The notes under the pieces: model-generated
Told to the model about the DNA's origin: nothing
The model's database searches: none
Seen by the model: only the letters and a program-made list of their open reading frames with translations
Shown here: piece by piece, positions 10,001 through 19,309 of the stretch
Layout: each line of letters begins with the position of its first letter
How positions within the stretch are numbered: the first letter of the stretch is position 1
Translations under genes and position numbers: made by a program
DNA from: a virus
Reading direction: 5' to 3' (one strand)
Length of the DNA stretch: 64,000 bases
IMG/VR virus record: IMGVR_UViG_3300035698_016988
Location: 1 to 64,000 of that record

Positions 10001-13000
10001 AACTTGGTTGGTGTGCTCAAAGGTAATAGGATATCCTTCGATTGTCATGGAAGTTGAAGGACCTGCCGAGCGTAAATTCGGATTTGTTGTCAACCCAGTT
10101 ACGATGTTTCCGATGAAAGTAACTGAGTCTCCGTCAACTGTTAGGTCGAGTCCACCAAGATTAAGATTCTCGGGACTTGTTGTCGTGCTAAATTCGTTTA
10201 GATCAGTCGTAGTGAACAAAATGTTGGTTGCATCAATAATCAAGCTGTATCCGTAACTTGTGACAGGTGACTGATCTGCTGCAACTGCTTCAGTAATCCA
10301 AGACATACCGTCAGTTGCCGGAGTATCAATTTGGAAATGATAAGCATCAATAACCGCAGACACCGTTTGTGTTCCGGTATAATCCGGAGCAGTCGATGTC
10401 GTTGTTGGGAAGATGACTTGATCACCTACGCTTAGGGTATGCGGTACAAAAGTTCTAACAGTAACTGGATCGGTTGTTTCAGTTCCAGCTTCAAACAAAT
10501 TAACTTTGCCTTTTCTGGAGAATCGTCTAATGTCCCAATCACCTTTATTGTCTTTAACAACCCAAACATCTTGTCCTTCAGTAATAGCGGAACTTTGATC
10601 TTCGTAAACTGTGGCGAATTCAGTCTCACCTGCAACAAGATAATCCAATTCACCAAGCTGTGCCCAACCACCTGTTGGTAAGTCTTTACCAATAATGTTT
10701 GTGAAGTTTCGCAAATAGAATTTGTTCGAGAAACTATTTGTAGCAGTTCTAATCCAACGCGAATCATTGATAGGAATAGTGATTACTTGATCTAGTCTTG
10801 AATCAACAACCGTTTGATCAGTTGTGAAGGTAACCGTCTGCGGATCAGCTTTGATGTCAGTTTGCAACAAGGCAAATTCTAGTGAAGTTCTAATATCTCT
10901 GGCACCATACTCACCAACCTTGAATGCCCACTCTTCGAAGACCTGGAAGTCTTCTTGTGAGTTACGAATAAACGTAGAACGAAGTAATCTATCAAACGAT
11001 ACTTTCGTTCCTTTCTCTTCTAGAAATCCACGGAAGAAGTTGAACTGTGATCTATCATCTAATAGCATTTGCTGCATGTGATCACGGCGCTGGTATCCTA
11101 CCAAATGCCTTGCATGATTAAATGCTGCAGAAGATGCGCCAATAGAATAAGGATCATAAAACTTTCTGATATTGTCTGCACGAGTATCATAGTTCGGGAT
11201 AACAGTCGTTTCTTGAATAAGATATCCAGGGGCATCAAAGCGACCGTTCCAAAACTTAACTCGGTTTCCAATAGTTCTAAATCTTCTTTGGCGAAGGTTA
11301 ATTGCTGGATCGTAAATTAGATCTCCGAACTTAGTTGAGTTATCAAAAATGAAACCGTGATCATATTCAATAACAGTCAATCTTAAGAACGCCAGCGGTT
11401 CTGTATTGTCATGTCTAATATTCACTTGATTGTCTAGTCTAGAAACATTAAATGATTCTGTTCTCATAGGAATCGCTTCGTAGTCAAGCGCAGTCCAGGA
11501 TCCGTTCGTGTATTGTGTGATTCTATCAACCAAACCAAATTCAGATTGGAAAGCCGCTTCAGATGAATACGGAGACAAGAACAATACGTCGTCTTCTTCC
11601 AATCCACCGTCAGCCCATTTGACAAATTCTTTTGCCATACGGCGCCAGTCGTTAATCTCGTTGGTATCTGATAGGTGCTCGTCGAAAATCCAACCCTCGC
11701 TTTCTAACCACGCACCGTAACCCATAACAATGTTAGTCACGTCTTGAATAGTAGAAATAAGATCATCGTATTCGTAAGTCTTTTCGACTGCATTAAACTT
11801 CGAATACAAGGTAGAAGTCAATTTACCGAAAGTAAAGTTTGATTTGGTTCCGGATTGGTTAGGAGTGAAATAACCCAGGGTAGGATACAATGGATCATAT
11901 CCCCGGATTCGATAATTTGTTCCGTCCCAACGAACAATCAAACCAGAGTAAACCGGTTCTCTTCTTGATGCAGACTTTACCAAAACAGTTTTCACATTTT
12001 CGCTTGGCAACAATCCAAAATTATCAGAGGTAATTCTAAATCCGTCGATGTTTACAAATGATCCGGCACGGTGACCAAGCTGAACAGTCAAGTCATTAAT
12101 CTTGTCACCCAAATCAGTTGTCCTGTTCAACCCTTTGTAAAGCCAGAAATCAGCAACCCATTGCTGTGATCCAATTTCTCTGTTGGTATCAGTATGAATT
12201 GTGTCTTCTGCAGAACTTTTTCGACTTCTTGTATCGTCATAAACAAACTGCGTTTGAACTTGGTTACGGAAATATCTTGAAGTCCCAGCAGTATCCCATG
12301 TTTTTTCTAACCACTCACCAGGTCGGGCAAGGTACGCAGTTGCTGCCTGTGCAAACGGAAATACGTTCGAAATTCGCCAAATCCATTCTACCGGACTAAC
12401 ATCACCGAATTTGAAATTTTCCTCGGCGAATGCAACTGAAGGTGCTTGCGGAATAATTCCCGCAGCGACTGGATCAAGTATTTCACCAGCTGCATCAACC
12501 GGAATAACACTTGAAAGACCGGGACGAGCAAAACGAATATCAATACCCGCACGAGTACCTTGTGCGATTCTTCCAGCTTCTAGGTCTCGCCACATCGTTG
12601 TATTTTCACGAGTATAAGGCGCAGCGCCGTATTCACTTACCCACCATGACGGTTTCTCACCTAAGCCAAGCATTTCCCAAGGATGAGTATGCGGTCTGTC
12701 GGTGTCGAAATAATAACGATAAATTCCTCTCCAATGACCTGGCATTGTTTCACCAAATCTGTCAGGAGTTCTGCTGTAATTATAAGTGAATAGGTCTGAC
12801 TGAACATAGAAAGTATTCGGTTTGTGGTCGACGCCCGTCTGGAAAGCCCAGTTCTCAAACATCGGACGCATAATTTTATTCCACTCTATTCTTGAATAAG
12901 CTGATTCTCTGTACTTTCCTGGAGCAACCTCGAAGTGACTAAATTCAGGGTGGACATTCTTAAAATCAGGTTGGATAGAATCATAAATTCTCTGTTCGAG

Positions 13001-15436
13001 CTGCAACATCACGTCATCAAGATCGCCGCCAATAATCTGTGTCAAAGAACCGTCATGACCTCTTCTCCAACGAACTGATCTGTTGGTAATGGTATCATCA
13101 ACAAACGTCCCGGGAGCATAAACCTGTGCAAATCCTAGGTAAGAAGGAGTAGGTGGAATGTAAAGATCATCGCCGATCATGCCTGAATTCTTGAAAGGGA
13201 AAGTCTCATCTTTACCTGCGTTGATTTGACTGATGATTGCATCAATAAACAAATCATTAGAAGCATAATCCTCAAACAAACCTTGCTGAATCCATTGCTT
13301 GGCGATCGACTCTACTTTAGAATACCAACGATCATATTCTAGTTCAGTGTACCTAATAGCATTCCGAACATTATACTCTTTGTCTTGGTTCAAGAACATA
13401 AGCTTCAACAACGCACCGGAATGTTGAATAATCTCCGTGCCTGCAGAGAGGTTTCTTGCGGTAGAGTTGAAATTATTAATTCCGTAAAGTCGACCATCGA
13501 TTCCTTGCTGGTTCTCGATGATACTGATAAAGTGTTCGAACAATTCGTTATAAGAAATGATCGTAACTTTTTCGTTGTTCGGGTTGGCTTGTAAGTTTGT
13601 TGGAATACGATAGTATCCGTTTCCGTTTAACGGAATTTCTCGGTCTCGGTCAAAAGATCTTGCATCTAAGAAATCGTTGTCTTCTAACGATAAAGTAAGA
13701 CTAAGTTCGATTTCGTCCCCCGAAACCAAATAATCAGTACCTTCGTCAAGTAATCGGCCGTTTAAGAAAACACGAAGAGTTTCGTATTGTCCGAATACTT
13801 CTGGCTCAGGTGTTTGTGAAAGTTGATAAGTTCTAGGAAATTCTACAGTTCCGGTTGAAGTTTCCCGCTGCTTAATGGAGAATGTGTCAGAAACACTTTG
13901 ACGACTAAGCCATCCCGGATTTCTCCAATCTGTTTCGTAGGTGTCAAACGCCGCAGTAGTTGCGTTAACTCGAAAGAATTTCAAACCTTCAATAGCTGAA
14001 CGAGTAACTGAGTCTTCGTCATAAAAGAAGTCTTCGGTCTGAAGGTTTGCTTCATAAATGATTTCACCAAAAGTATTGAAAGCAAGTCGAAGGCCTAATA
14101 CATCGTCTACCGGATTTTCATCTTCCTGTCTGAAACCAAACAAAAAGCTTCCGTCGAAATCTGAACCAGGATAGATACCTTCGTCGTCCAAAGGAATACC
14201 GTCAATATCATAAAGCTCAAACAACGGATACTGGTTAATTGAGTCTTTTGATTGCCCAGTAATCCACGCAGTCCCGTCCCAATATAGTCTTTTTCTTGCG
14301 TTAGAAACGCCTTGGGTAATTCGAAGGACTTCGTCCTCTGATGGGGTTCCGTCGACATTTAATCCGTCAACTTCTTTCACTAGAACATAAACACCAATTT
14401 CGGCTTGCCCGGTAACTCTATAAACGATATTATTTTGTCCTGCTGTTGGTTCTCCAGTAACAAGAATTCTCATTCCGTCGGTTACTAGAACACCATCAAC
14501 TGATACGGTTGTTTCGCCTTGAATAGAAGACAACGGACCGTTGTGGATCAAATTTACTGGGTCTCTTGCTAAACGTCCCATGTCTCTGAGTTGAAGATCT
14601 GCTTCGAACTGAATGATTGGACGGCGAGCCTGAACAGCAATGATGTTAGTCAAGTCGACGTTAGAAATTTGATTTCTATGGAACCAACGGTTACGAACAG
14701 ACCAAGCGTTGTGGTCATTTGCTCCTCTTTCCATAACGATATAATCTTGGTCAGTGCTTCCTGAAACTACACCATCAAACTCTGAGTCGTCAAGTAAACG
14801 GATAGATCTACCAACGTTCACTACCAAGAAATTGACGTTGTTGAATTCTGTGTTATCGTCGTCAAGGAAAAGGACTCGCTGGCCTGACTGTGCCTCTGTG
14901 CCGTCAGGGAAAGTATAATTCACTTGTCCGATCATGTCAAGCACAACGTTCGTATTCTCGGTAACTTCAATAACCGGAGGGCCTTCTTCTAACCAATAAT
15001 AGTTTGAGAAGTTGATGAGCATGTCTGGGTTGATAGGCGGACACCATGACCAGAATTCTGACTCAAATAATCTAGCGTGGTTCTCGGTAAGTGATCCCTG
15101 AACACGCAAGTTATCAACCAAATCTTCGTAGAAACGGAAATAATTGATATTCTCTTCTGCGTCTCTAGAAACAGCGATAGGTTCTAACTGATAGTTCTGT
15201 CGGGAAGGGGTTGCTTCCGGAATATAAAAGTCGTTGGGATTAAATACCGTCGAGCGTCTACCGACGAAACCGCTGATCTCTTCAAGTTCAGATGGTTCAA
15301 AGAAATGGTTAGCAACGCCCTTAAAGAATCTCTTAACATCTTCGTGTCCTTGCAAAAATCCAGGTAATCTTGTTAAGATATCTCTAGCTTCTGGTTTGGT
15401 CTCTTCTCTTTTGATCTTAGGTGAAAAATCTGCCAT
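7094..15436 (-). CDS. Giant baseplate/tail structural protein (2780 aa)
   Basis: By far the largest gene of the window. The N-terminus contains DILTRLPGFLQGHEDVKRFF and, from about residue 95, YFRFYEDLVDNLRVQG, a fairly helical region. The body is a long succession of beta-rich segments with many Trp and Tyr (for example WKxMR, WxxVRYQKDR and VYVSDQS types). Residues about 1735-2160 contain four or five degenerate modules of the INGSVVVFTGAGD...INTAAI...LGF type. The last part (about 2650-2780) has short WSQYQAAGGRVFWHTI strands as in fibre heads. It follows gp6 on the same strand. By position it takes the place of gp7, the largest T4 wedge protein (1032 aa), but the length suggests several T4 proteins are merged or replaced. 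Function in baseplate periphery or host contact is inference. Confidence 0.7.
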   Translation of the reverse strand: MADFSPKIKREETKPEARDILTRLPGFLQGHEDVKRFFKGVANHFFEPSELEEISGFVGRRSTVFNPNDFYIPEATPSRQNYQLEPIAVSRDAEENINYFRFYEDLVDNLRVQGSLTENHARLFESEFWSWCPPINPDMLINFSNYYWLEEGPPVIEVTENTNVVLDMIGQVNYTFPDGTEAQSGQRVLFLDDDNTEFNNVNFLVVNVGRSIRLLDDSEFDGVVSGSTDQDYIVMERGANDHNAWSVRNRWFHRNQISNVDLTNIIAVQARRPIIQFEADLQLRDMGRLARDPVNLIHNGPLSSIQGETTVSVDGVLVTDGMRILVTGEPTAGQNNIVYRVTGQAEIGVYVLVKEVDGLNVDGTPSEDEVLRITQGVSNARKRLYWDGTAWITGQSKDSINQYPLFELYDIDGIPLDDEGIYPGSDFDGSFLFGFRQEDENPVDDVLGLRLAFNTFGEIIYEANLQTEDFFYDEDSVTRSAIEGLKFFRVNATTAAFDTYETDWRNPGWLSRQSVSDTFSIKQRETSTGTVEFPRTYQLSQTPEPEVFGQYETLRVFLNGRLLDEGTDYLVSGDEIELSLTLSLEDNDFLDARSFDRDREIPLNGNGYYRIPTNLQANPNNEKVTIISYNELFEHFISIIENQQGIDGRLYGINNFNSTARNLSAGTEIIQHSGALLKLMFLNQDKEYNVRNAIRYTELEYDRWYSKVESIAKQWIQQGLFEDYASNDLFIDAIISQINAGKDETFPFKNSGMIGDDLYIPPTPSYLGFAQVYAPGTFVDDTITNRSVRWRRGHDGSLTQIIGGDLDDVMLQLEQRIYDSIQPDFKNVHPEFSHFEVAPGKYRESAYSRIEWNKIMRPMFENWAFQTGVDHKPNTFYVQSDLFTYNYSRTPDRFGETMPGHWRGIYRYYFDTDRPHTHPWEMLGLGEKPSWWVSEYGAAPYTRENTTMWRDLEAGRIAQGTRAGIDIRFARPGLSSVIPVDAAGEILDPVAAGIIPQAPSVAFAEENFKFGDVSPVEWIWRISNVFPFAQAATAYLARPGEWLEKTWDTAGTSRYFRNQVQTQFVYDDTRSRKSSAEDTIHTDTNREIGSQQWVADFWLYKGLNRTTDLGDKINDLTVQLGHRAGSFVNIDGFRITSDNFGLLPSENVKTVLVKSASRREPVYSGLIVRWDGTNYRIRGYDPLYPTLGYFTPNQSGTKSNFTFGKLTSTLYSKFNAVEKTYEYDDLISTIQDVTNIVMGYGAWLESEGWIFDEHLSDTNEINDWRRMAKEFVKWADGGLEEDDVLFLSPYSSEAAFQSEFGLVDRITQYTNGSWTALDYEAIPMRTESFNVSRLDNQVNIRHDNTEPLAFLRLTVIEYDHGFIFDNSTKFGDLIYDPAINLRQRRFRTIGNRVKFWNGRFDAPGYLIQETTVIPNYDTRADNIRKFYDPYSIGASSAAFNHARHLVGYQRRDHMQQMLLDDRSQFNFFRGFLEEKGTKVSFDRLLRSTFIRNSQEDFQVFEEWAFKVGEYGARDIRTSLEFALLQTDIKADPQTVTFTTDQTVVDSRLDQVITIPINDSRWIRTATNSFSNKFYLRNFTNIIGKDLPTGGWAQLGELDYLVAGETEFATVYEDQSSAITEGQDVWVVKDNKGDWDIRRFSRKGKVNLFEAGTETTDPVTVRTFVPHTLSVGDQVIFPTTTSTAPDYTGTQTVSAVIDAYHFQIDTPATDGMSWITEAVAADQSPVTSYGYSLIIDATNILFTTTDLNEFSTTTSPENLNLGGLDLTVDGDSVTFIGNIVTGLTTNPNLRSAGPSTSMTIEGYPITFEHTNQVGDTINPTVVVDGTNGININGTDVVWTGTGDLDAIINDINTAAINRIFADKGGSSSNRLRIWNYADNPITLRSIGTTEDALEELGFAFNTNVTGTNTTPVVTVDASNGLNINGSVVVFTGAGDTTAIVNDINTAAIPDLTALDVGGAVDITHGTGGDIYIYNVDAAEDAVEIIGFDQVYAGKTTADYVGVMNTAFDITDIEATDVAGQIQLEKKNGGSITIADGTGTPSVDFGLRTFYASRTLTQIVAEMVAAGMPATEESDTSVSFSFGNSTIIAITGTAATQLGLESEYRATVSYADVVSQINAASIPNVEFENANGFLTFRKLDGTALSFSGNAASDFGFDATYTAVGTGPDFYIWKTMRRDSVANLGTSAPTDGWLAGERQFVNPDSEVNLGLTDSGNPRWSVYEYNGATWDQVRYQKDRIDTAIIESVFLFDKISNQTISQLSVWDPIKRAIPGKATSEVYYMLEIDPAVYNTGDDTSVIQNTESAWGIEQVGRVWWDINAVRYLDYEQSNLAYRRKYWGRKLPGSSIDLYEWTRSPVPPSGWDTYVSDQSANASSDYLPSGTVKNSDNPAWVERVEFDKSTQHNRTFYYFWVLNPRYRPNKPFRKISAFDAKNIIDSPKTSGVLYFSPVETQAVEGVYTSSFIVGNTTNIVINDDVIVQVNFRKDPSDDQNVHKEWKLLRETSDDLVPTSIWTKLKYSLVGEDATGLSLPDLNLNESRRYGVNIRPRQSMFVDRENARRTFVNASNRLLIEENVVDNDASWSAIFLDKDPEPTDYDFIVNTRIDRDALTTNPLFESGMTVLVQEDEQDKNKWTHWSYDGSAFTLLDKEDFDMQNYWSYVDWYTPDLETLGGADSGDGVSQDTPPTTIFATIAERDASHPDSIIEAHAAAHPNGHIVQVLDNGEGRWIWSQYQAAGGRVFWHTIAIEDGTVQLNDLLYSFDLSDVDLESEGKIAVGKFVDYFDD
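8960..10230 (-). repeat. Tandem degenerate protein modules inside the 2780-aa gene
   Basis: Successive segments carry the order ING(S/T)xVVxTGxGD, then a helix (IVNDINTAAIPDL, IINDINTAAINRI, VVSQINAASIPNV), then a G-strand, then an end such as EELGF, EIIGF, TQLGL and SDFGF. Each unit is roughly 80-110 residues. The copies are clear at protein level but diverged at DNA level. Confidence 0.6.
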
Positions 15437-15461
15437 TAGTTACCTTCTATTGAATTCTGTA

Positions 15462-15471
15462 ACTATTTACC
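15462..15471 (-). promoter_or_regulatory. Late-promoter-like box GGTAAATAGT
   Basis: Minus strand, about 26 bases upstream of the ATG of the 2780-aa gene, within the 68-base gap behind gp6. Confidence 0.45.
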
Positions 15472-15504
15472 GTTTTAGAATTATGATTTTCTAGAGTCTT
15501 TACT

Positions 15505-18500
15505 TTACGATCCGATCTTAGAGTTAGTTGCTGTCAAGTTATTCACGATATTGACATCAGTTACCTGCGCAGTTGATAAGAACAATTCATTGTGGTCTGC
15601 TCTAATTTGGAAAAGGTTACCAAACTTTGAACTGTCCTGTACCGGAACAATAACCACCTGCGCAACAACCGTTGGATTCTGTTGGTGAATATAAGCAGCA
15701 AGCTCTGTGAAGTAGAAACTTTCACCAAAGTCCCAGTTATCAACATTAAAGAATTCGTTAATCGCGTCAATTACTGACTGCTTAATTTCGTTGTCAGACA
15801 ATAATGTTCCCGGAACCTTTGTTACGTTGAATGTCGAACGAACACTATCAGTCGAGCCACTACCAAACAAAATTTTGAATTTTGCCGAATGCCAAATAAT
15901 GGTATCCGAAGCTGATTTAAATTGTTCGAGATCACCGAAAGTAATCGAGAGATCGTTGGTTGTAGGTGGCTCAGGGAACGTAGCAATAGTTGATCCGGTT
16001 GTATTTTGCCAAGTAGTAACGTCTTTATAATACTCTTCAGTCAAAACGTAGATGTCCATGATGTTTGACGGAGAAGGATCGATACGTGTTCTTTGATCTG
16101 CGAAATGCTTCCACTGGAAAATCAAACTGTCTCGTCCTTCTCTCCAGTAGTAATCATCAGCTTCTGGATCAATCAAACTTGATCCGGCCCATTCTTTAAA
16201 CGAGTCTTCGTCGATTGAATAGAACACGTCTCCGGTAACTGAATCAGTTGTTACGATGTCAGCTTCTTCTTGAACAATAGTGAAAGTAAAGTCATCCTCA
16301 TCAATCATTGGACGATAATATTCATACCCTTCTGTGCTGATATCTTTTCTCCAAAATACATAGCGGTTATCTGCAACAGTCGGACTCACAACAGGATCAA
16401 CAATTTCTTCATACTGCTTCGGATTATCCGGAACACCATCAGCATCTGTATCTACCAATGCTAACCTTACTCTTCTTGGTTCGACATATCCGTCGGCATA
16501 AGTGATAGGCTCGGATAGGAACCATTTATATTCTTGTCCTAGGATAGCAGTTCCGTCTGCGGTCTCGTTAATTCGAAGTAACTTAATAAAGTCTCGAATA
16601 GCAATACCGGTTTCTAAATCATTTACTCTTCGGTTATTTGTAAAGTAGAATCTAATGTCTTCAAGTGATTCCCAAACGTATTCCAAATATCTAACAGTGA
16701 ATGTCCATTTGTCAGACGAATACTCTGCCAAGATTAACCAAGAAGCATCTGCGTTTGTTTCACCAGTATCACCAGCGGCTGCTTCACTCCAAGGATCATC
16801 AAGGTTGATATTGTTCTCTAGAATTAAGAACCAAGAATCCAATGACTGATTATAACGAAGAGCAAAGGTATTTAGATTATCCATCTCTTCAGTAATTGTT
16901 TCGAGTTCACTGGTTGAGAAAGTTCTTCTAAAACTGGTGTAGAAAATATCAACGTACCAACCATCAGTGACCGATTCGTTCAAAATAACCGGGCCAGAAC
17001 CTGATGCAAGATCAGTAATTCCAGTTCCAGAAACAGATTCAATCTTTGCCCACTTTTCTTCGTATCCAGGATCACCCGGTAAGCCGCTTGCAGTGTTAAC
17101 AAACCTTAGCAACGCTCCTTCTCGGACATAAACCGCATTACCGGTTCCGGTATCTCCAATAATCACAGGAGAATCCGCAGATTCTGAATCAACAAATTTA
17201 CCAGTCGATGAGAACGTCGCACTTGTTGCTTGTTCCCACTTAACTCTAGTCGCCCCAATTACCCAAGAATAAGAATCAAAGTTCTTATAGAAAAAGTTAG
17301 CAAAGTCTGTATCATCAAGTAACGGAACAACCTTTGAGCTTACAATTTCTTCATAAGATTTTGTGGTCGGGAGCAGTTCTTCATCGTTTACCGTGTAGGT
17401 GTTACGATACAAAATTCCATCTTCACTGAATACGTTCGTGTTCTGCGTTGAACCGGTCGGATCATTCAAATCGATATAGCGAGAATGACCTGCGAATGTT
17501 CTGTTAATTGCTTTGGTTTTACGCAACAAGTTTCCAGAAAGCAATGGGAAAATTTGATAATCTTCACCGTTAACCATTCTGTTCTGAGTGTAATACTGCT
17601 GCGGCGCTCTTCTTCTAATCTGTTCAGTAGTTTCTCTTGGTGTGCTGTTGGTTACAGGATACTGCAAAGAGAAACGCACAGTCAAGTTGAATTGTTCGTC
17701 GGTTGTTCCAGTGTTTCGGTTATAAGGAATTGAAATTTGGATATCACGAATGTCTTTAGAATTGATTTGATAAGTCAAACCATTCGAGGTTCTGTGCCAA
17801 ACTCTGAACACACCGAAAGGAACGTCACCGAATCTACCATCTGGCCAGCGGATAGAAACTTGATCTTCGTCTCTGGTCTGTACCTGGAAAATATTTCTTA
17901 CGTTCTTACCTAACGAATTATAATAGATATTTTCAGTGTTGTCAACTTTTGTCCACTTCTGACGAATAGACCCGGTTGTTTCATTAATTTCTTGTGCCCA
18001 AATATCATTTTCGTTGATATTATCAATATTGATTCGAGTTACTCTGTTCTCAATTGGTTGGTCATAATTGTAATCAGAGGTGCTTAATGACCCCTGCTTG
18101 AAATAAACAAAATAACCGGTGTCAGTTGATCCGTTACCGGTACCGTCATTTCGATATAAAAAGTAGAATGGGTTTTCTGGATTAGGTTCTCTTTCAGAAA
18201 ATGTTCCTTCATCAACAAAGTCAGGGTTGACTACTTCAAAGTCTACTCTTGATCCATTCACGTTTGATGTGAACGGATAAACCACGTTTCTAAAATTGAC
18301 CGAGTTAGATTGATAAAGATAAGTAAGAATTGAATTGACTGTTCCTACCTTAACCGGGGTACCGACTGGGTTAGATGTGGACAACGAAGAATTCAGTACT
18401 GCATTCCACTGTTCTAACCAATCCTCATTTGTTTCGTCGTTCCAACGAATTGCAACACCTTGAAGACTGTTTCCGTTTGAATCTCGTACATCTTGGTTGG

Positions 18501-18876
18501 TTTGAATCTCTGTAATTTTTGCTAATCCATTAGCAGGTAAGTTTCTGCTAGGATTATATGCAACCATTTCCGCAAGGCGAAGAATAGAATCACGACGCTC
18601 ACTTGTATCAATAAAGTTATCACGAGTATTCAAATCTGTTTTGTATGCCAGGTTCTGACCGAGGTAAGCGATCAAATCCATGATCATAACAAATTCAGAG
18701 TTTTCAATCCAGTCGTCGAAGTCTTCAGGGAAATTTATTCTTAGGTATTCGACCATCACCTCACGGTAAGTGTCAAAATCCGAAGCCTGGAAGTTAACCG
18801 TATTGAACGCTTCGTAAATCTTTTCCCAGTCACTACCTAAGAGTAGATTTGTCTGACGGATTGGTTGGTTACTCAT
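15505..18876 (-). CDS. 6: Baseplate wedge protein gp6
   Basis: gp6 forms the inner ring of the T4 baseplate, linking wedges around the hub. The N-terminus matches the family strongly: a region with NFPEDFDDWIENSEFVMIMD, then LIAYLGQNLAYKTD and DTSERRDSILRLAEMVAYNP (about residues 50-110), which recalls the baseplate J-like start. At 1123 aa it is far longer than T4 gp6 (660 aa), the extra length lying in the middle and C-terminal beta-rich parts. The C-terminus includes LLSDNEIKQSVIDAINEFFN, typical of the family end. The ATG is two bases after the gp25 stop, with AAGG inside the gp25 end, so the two are translationally coupled. Confidence 0.88.
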   Translation of the reverse strand: MSNQPIRQTNLLLGSDWEKIYEAFNTVNFQASDFDTYREVMVEYLRINFPEDFDDWIENSEFVMIMDLIAYLGQNLAYKTDLNTRDNFIDTSERRDSILRLAEMVAYNPSRNLPANGLAKITEIQTNQDVRDSNGNSLQGVAIRWNDETNEDWLEQWNAVLNSSLSTSNPVGTPVKVGTVNSILTYLYQSNSVNFRNVVYPFTSNVNGSRVDFEVVNPDFVDEGTFSEREPNPENPFYFLYRNDGTGNGSTDTGYFVYFKQGSLSTSDYNYDQPIENRVTRINIDNINENDIWAQEINETTGSIRQKWTKVDNTENIYYNSLGKNVRNIFQVQTRDEDQVSIRWPDGRFGDVPFGVFRVWHRTSNGLTYQINSKDIRDIQISIPYNRNTGTTDEQFNLTVRFSLQYPVTNSTPRETTEQIRRRAPQQYYTQNRMVNGEDYQIFPLLSGNLLRKTKAINRTFAGHSRYIDLNDPTGSTQNTNVFSEDGILYRNTYTVNDEELLPTTKSYEEIVSSKVVPLLDDTDFANFFYKNFDSYSWVIGATRVKWEQATSATFSSTGKFVDSESADSPVIIGDTGTGNAVYVREGALLRFVNTASGLPGDPGYEEKWAKIESVSGTGITDLASGSGPVILNESVTDGWYVDIFYTSFRRTFSTSELETITEEMDNLNTFALRYNQSLDSWFLILENNINLDDPWSEAAAGDTGETNADASWLILAEYSSDKWTFTVRYLEYVWESLEDIRFYFTNNRRVNDLETGIAIRDFIKLLRINETADGTAILGQEYKWFLSEPITYADGYVEPRRVRLALVDTDADGVPDNPKQYEEIVDPVVSPTVADNRYVFWRKDISTEGYEYYRPMIDEDDFTFTIVQEEADIVTTDSVTGDVFYSIDEDSFKEWAGSSLIDPEADDYYWREGRDSLIFQWKHFADQRTRIDPSPSNIMDIYVLTEEYYKDVTTWQNTTGSTIATFPEPPTTNDLSITFGDLEQFKSASDTIIWHSAKFKILFGSGSTDSVRSTFNVTKVPGTLLSDNEIKQSVIDAINEFFNVDNWDFGESFYFTELAAYIHQQNPTVVAQVVIVPVQDSSKFGNLFQIRADHNELFLSTAQVTDVNIVNNLTATNSKIGS

Positions 18877-18878
18877 CC

Positions 18879-19262
18879 TTAAACCTCATTAAAATTTCTT
18901 CTGTCGAATTCTATCTGCATAAGGATAGGAGGGTTTCGACCTAAATAATTGATTAGAACTTCCACATTATATCCGTGCTCTAAAACTTCTACGGTTATTT
19001 CTTGTAAAGACACGCGTTGATCTGAATTAATAATTCTACGAACATCATCTTCGATAATATTCTGAGATCTATCGTTTCTCGTTTCAAACAGCATGTCCGG
19101 AATGACTGAGCCATAATTAGGAGCCCAATCTAGTTCACCTTGTCTTGTATAGAAATGATTAAGCAAGTCTTGTTGAACCAATTCGATATCATACAAGCGT
19201 TCAGATTCTCCGTTACGAGTACTGCATCCTGCGAAGTCCCATGGCTGTTCAAGTTCTGGCAT
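18879..19262 (-). CDS. 25: Baseplate wedge protein gp25
   Basis: 127 aa, the usual size of the GpW/gp25 family, which has a lysozyme-like but non-enzymatic fold and joins the sheath to the wedge. Family features: SERLYDIELVQQDLLNHFYT, then TRQGELDWAPNYGSVIPDML with the conserved G-x(5-7)-P-x-YGS pattern, and DVRRIINSDQRV. GGGAG lies seven bases before the ATG. A late box is at 19279-19291. It heads the gp25-gp6 transcript, an order shared with T4-like phages. Confidence 0.9.
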   Translation of the reverse strand: MPELEQPWDFAGCSTRNGESERLYDIELVQQDLLNHFYTRQGELDWAPNYGSVIPDMLFETRNDRSQNIIEDDVRRIINSDQRVSLQEITVEVLEHGYNVEVLINYLGRNPPILMQIEFDRRNFNEV

Positions 19263-19278
19263 AATCTTCTCCCATTTT

Positions 19279-19291
19279 TATTATTTATTCA
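19279..19291 (-). promoter_or_regulatory. Late-promoter-like box GAATAAATAATAA
   Basis: Minus strand, 17-29 bases upstream of the gp25 ATG, in the 47-base gap after gp5. Confidence 0.5.
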
Positions 19292-19309
19292 TAATCAAAC
19301 GAATATTTC

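Noticed and set aside
10240-10767. Short frames within the 2780-aa gene
   Set aside because: They lie in other frames of one long open frame with consistent codon use and have no start signals.
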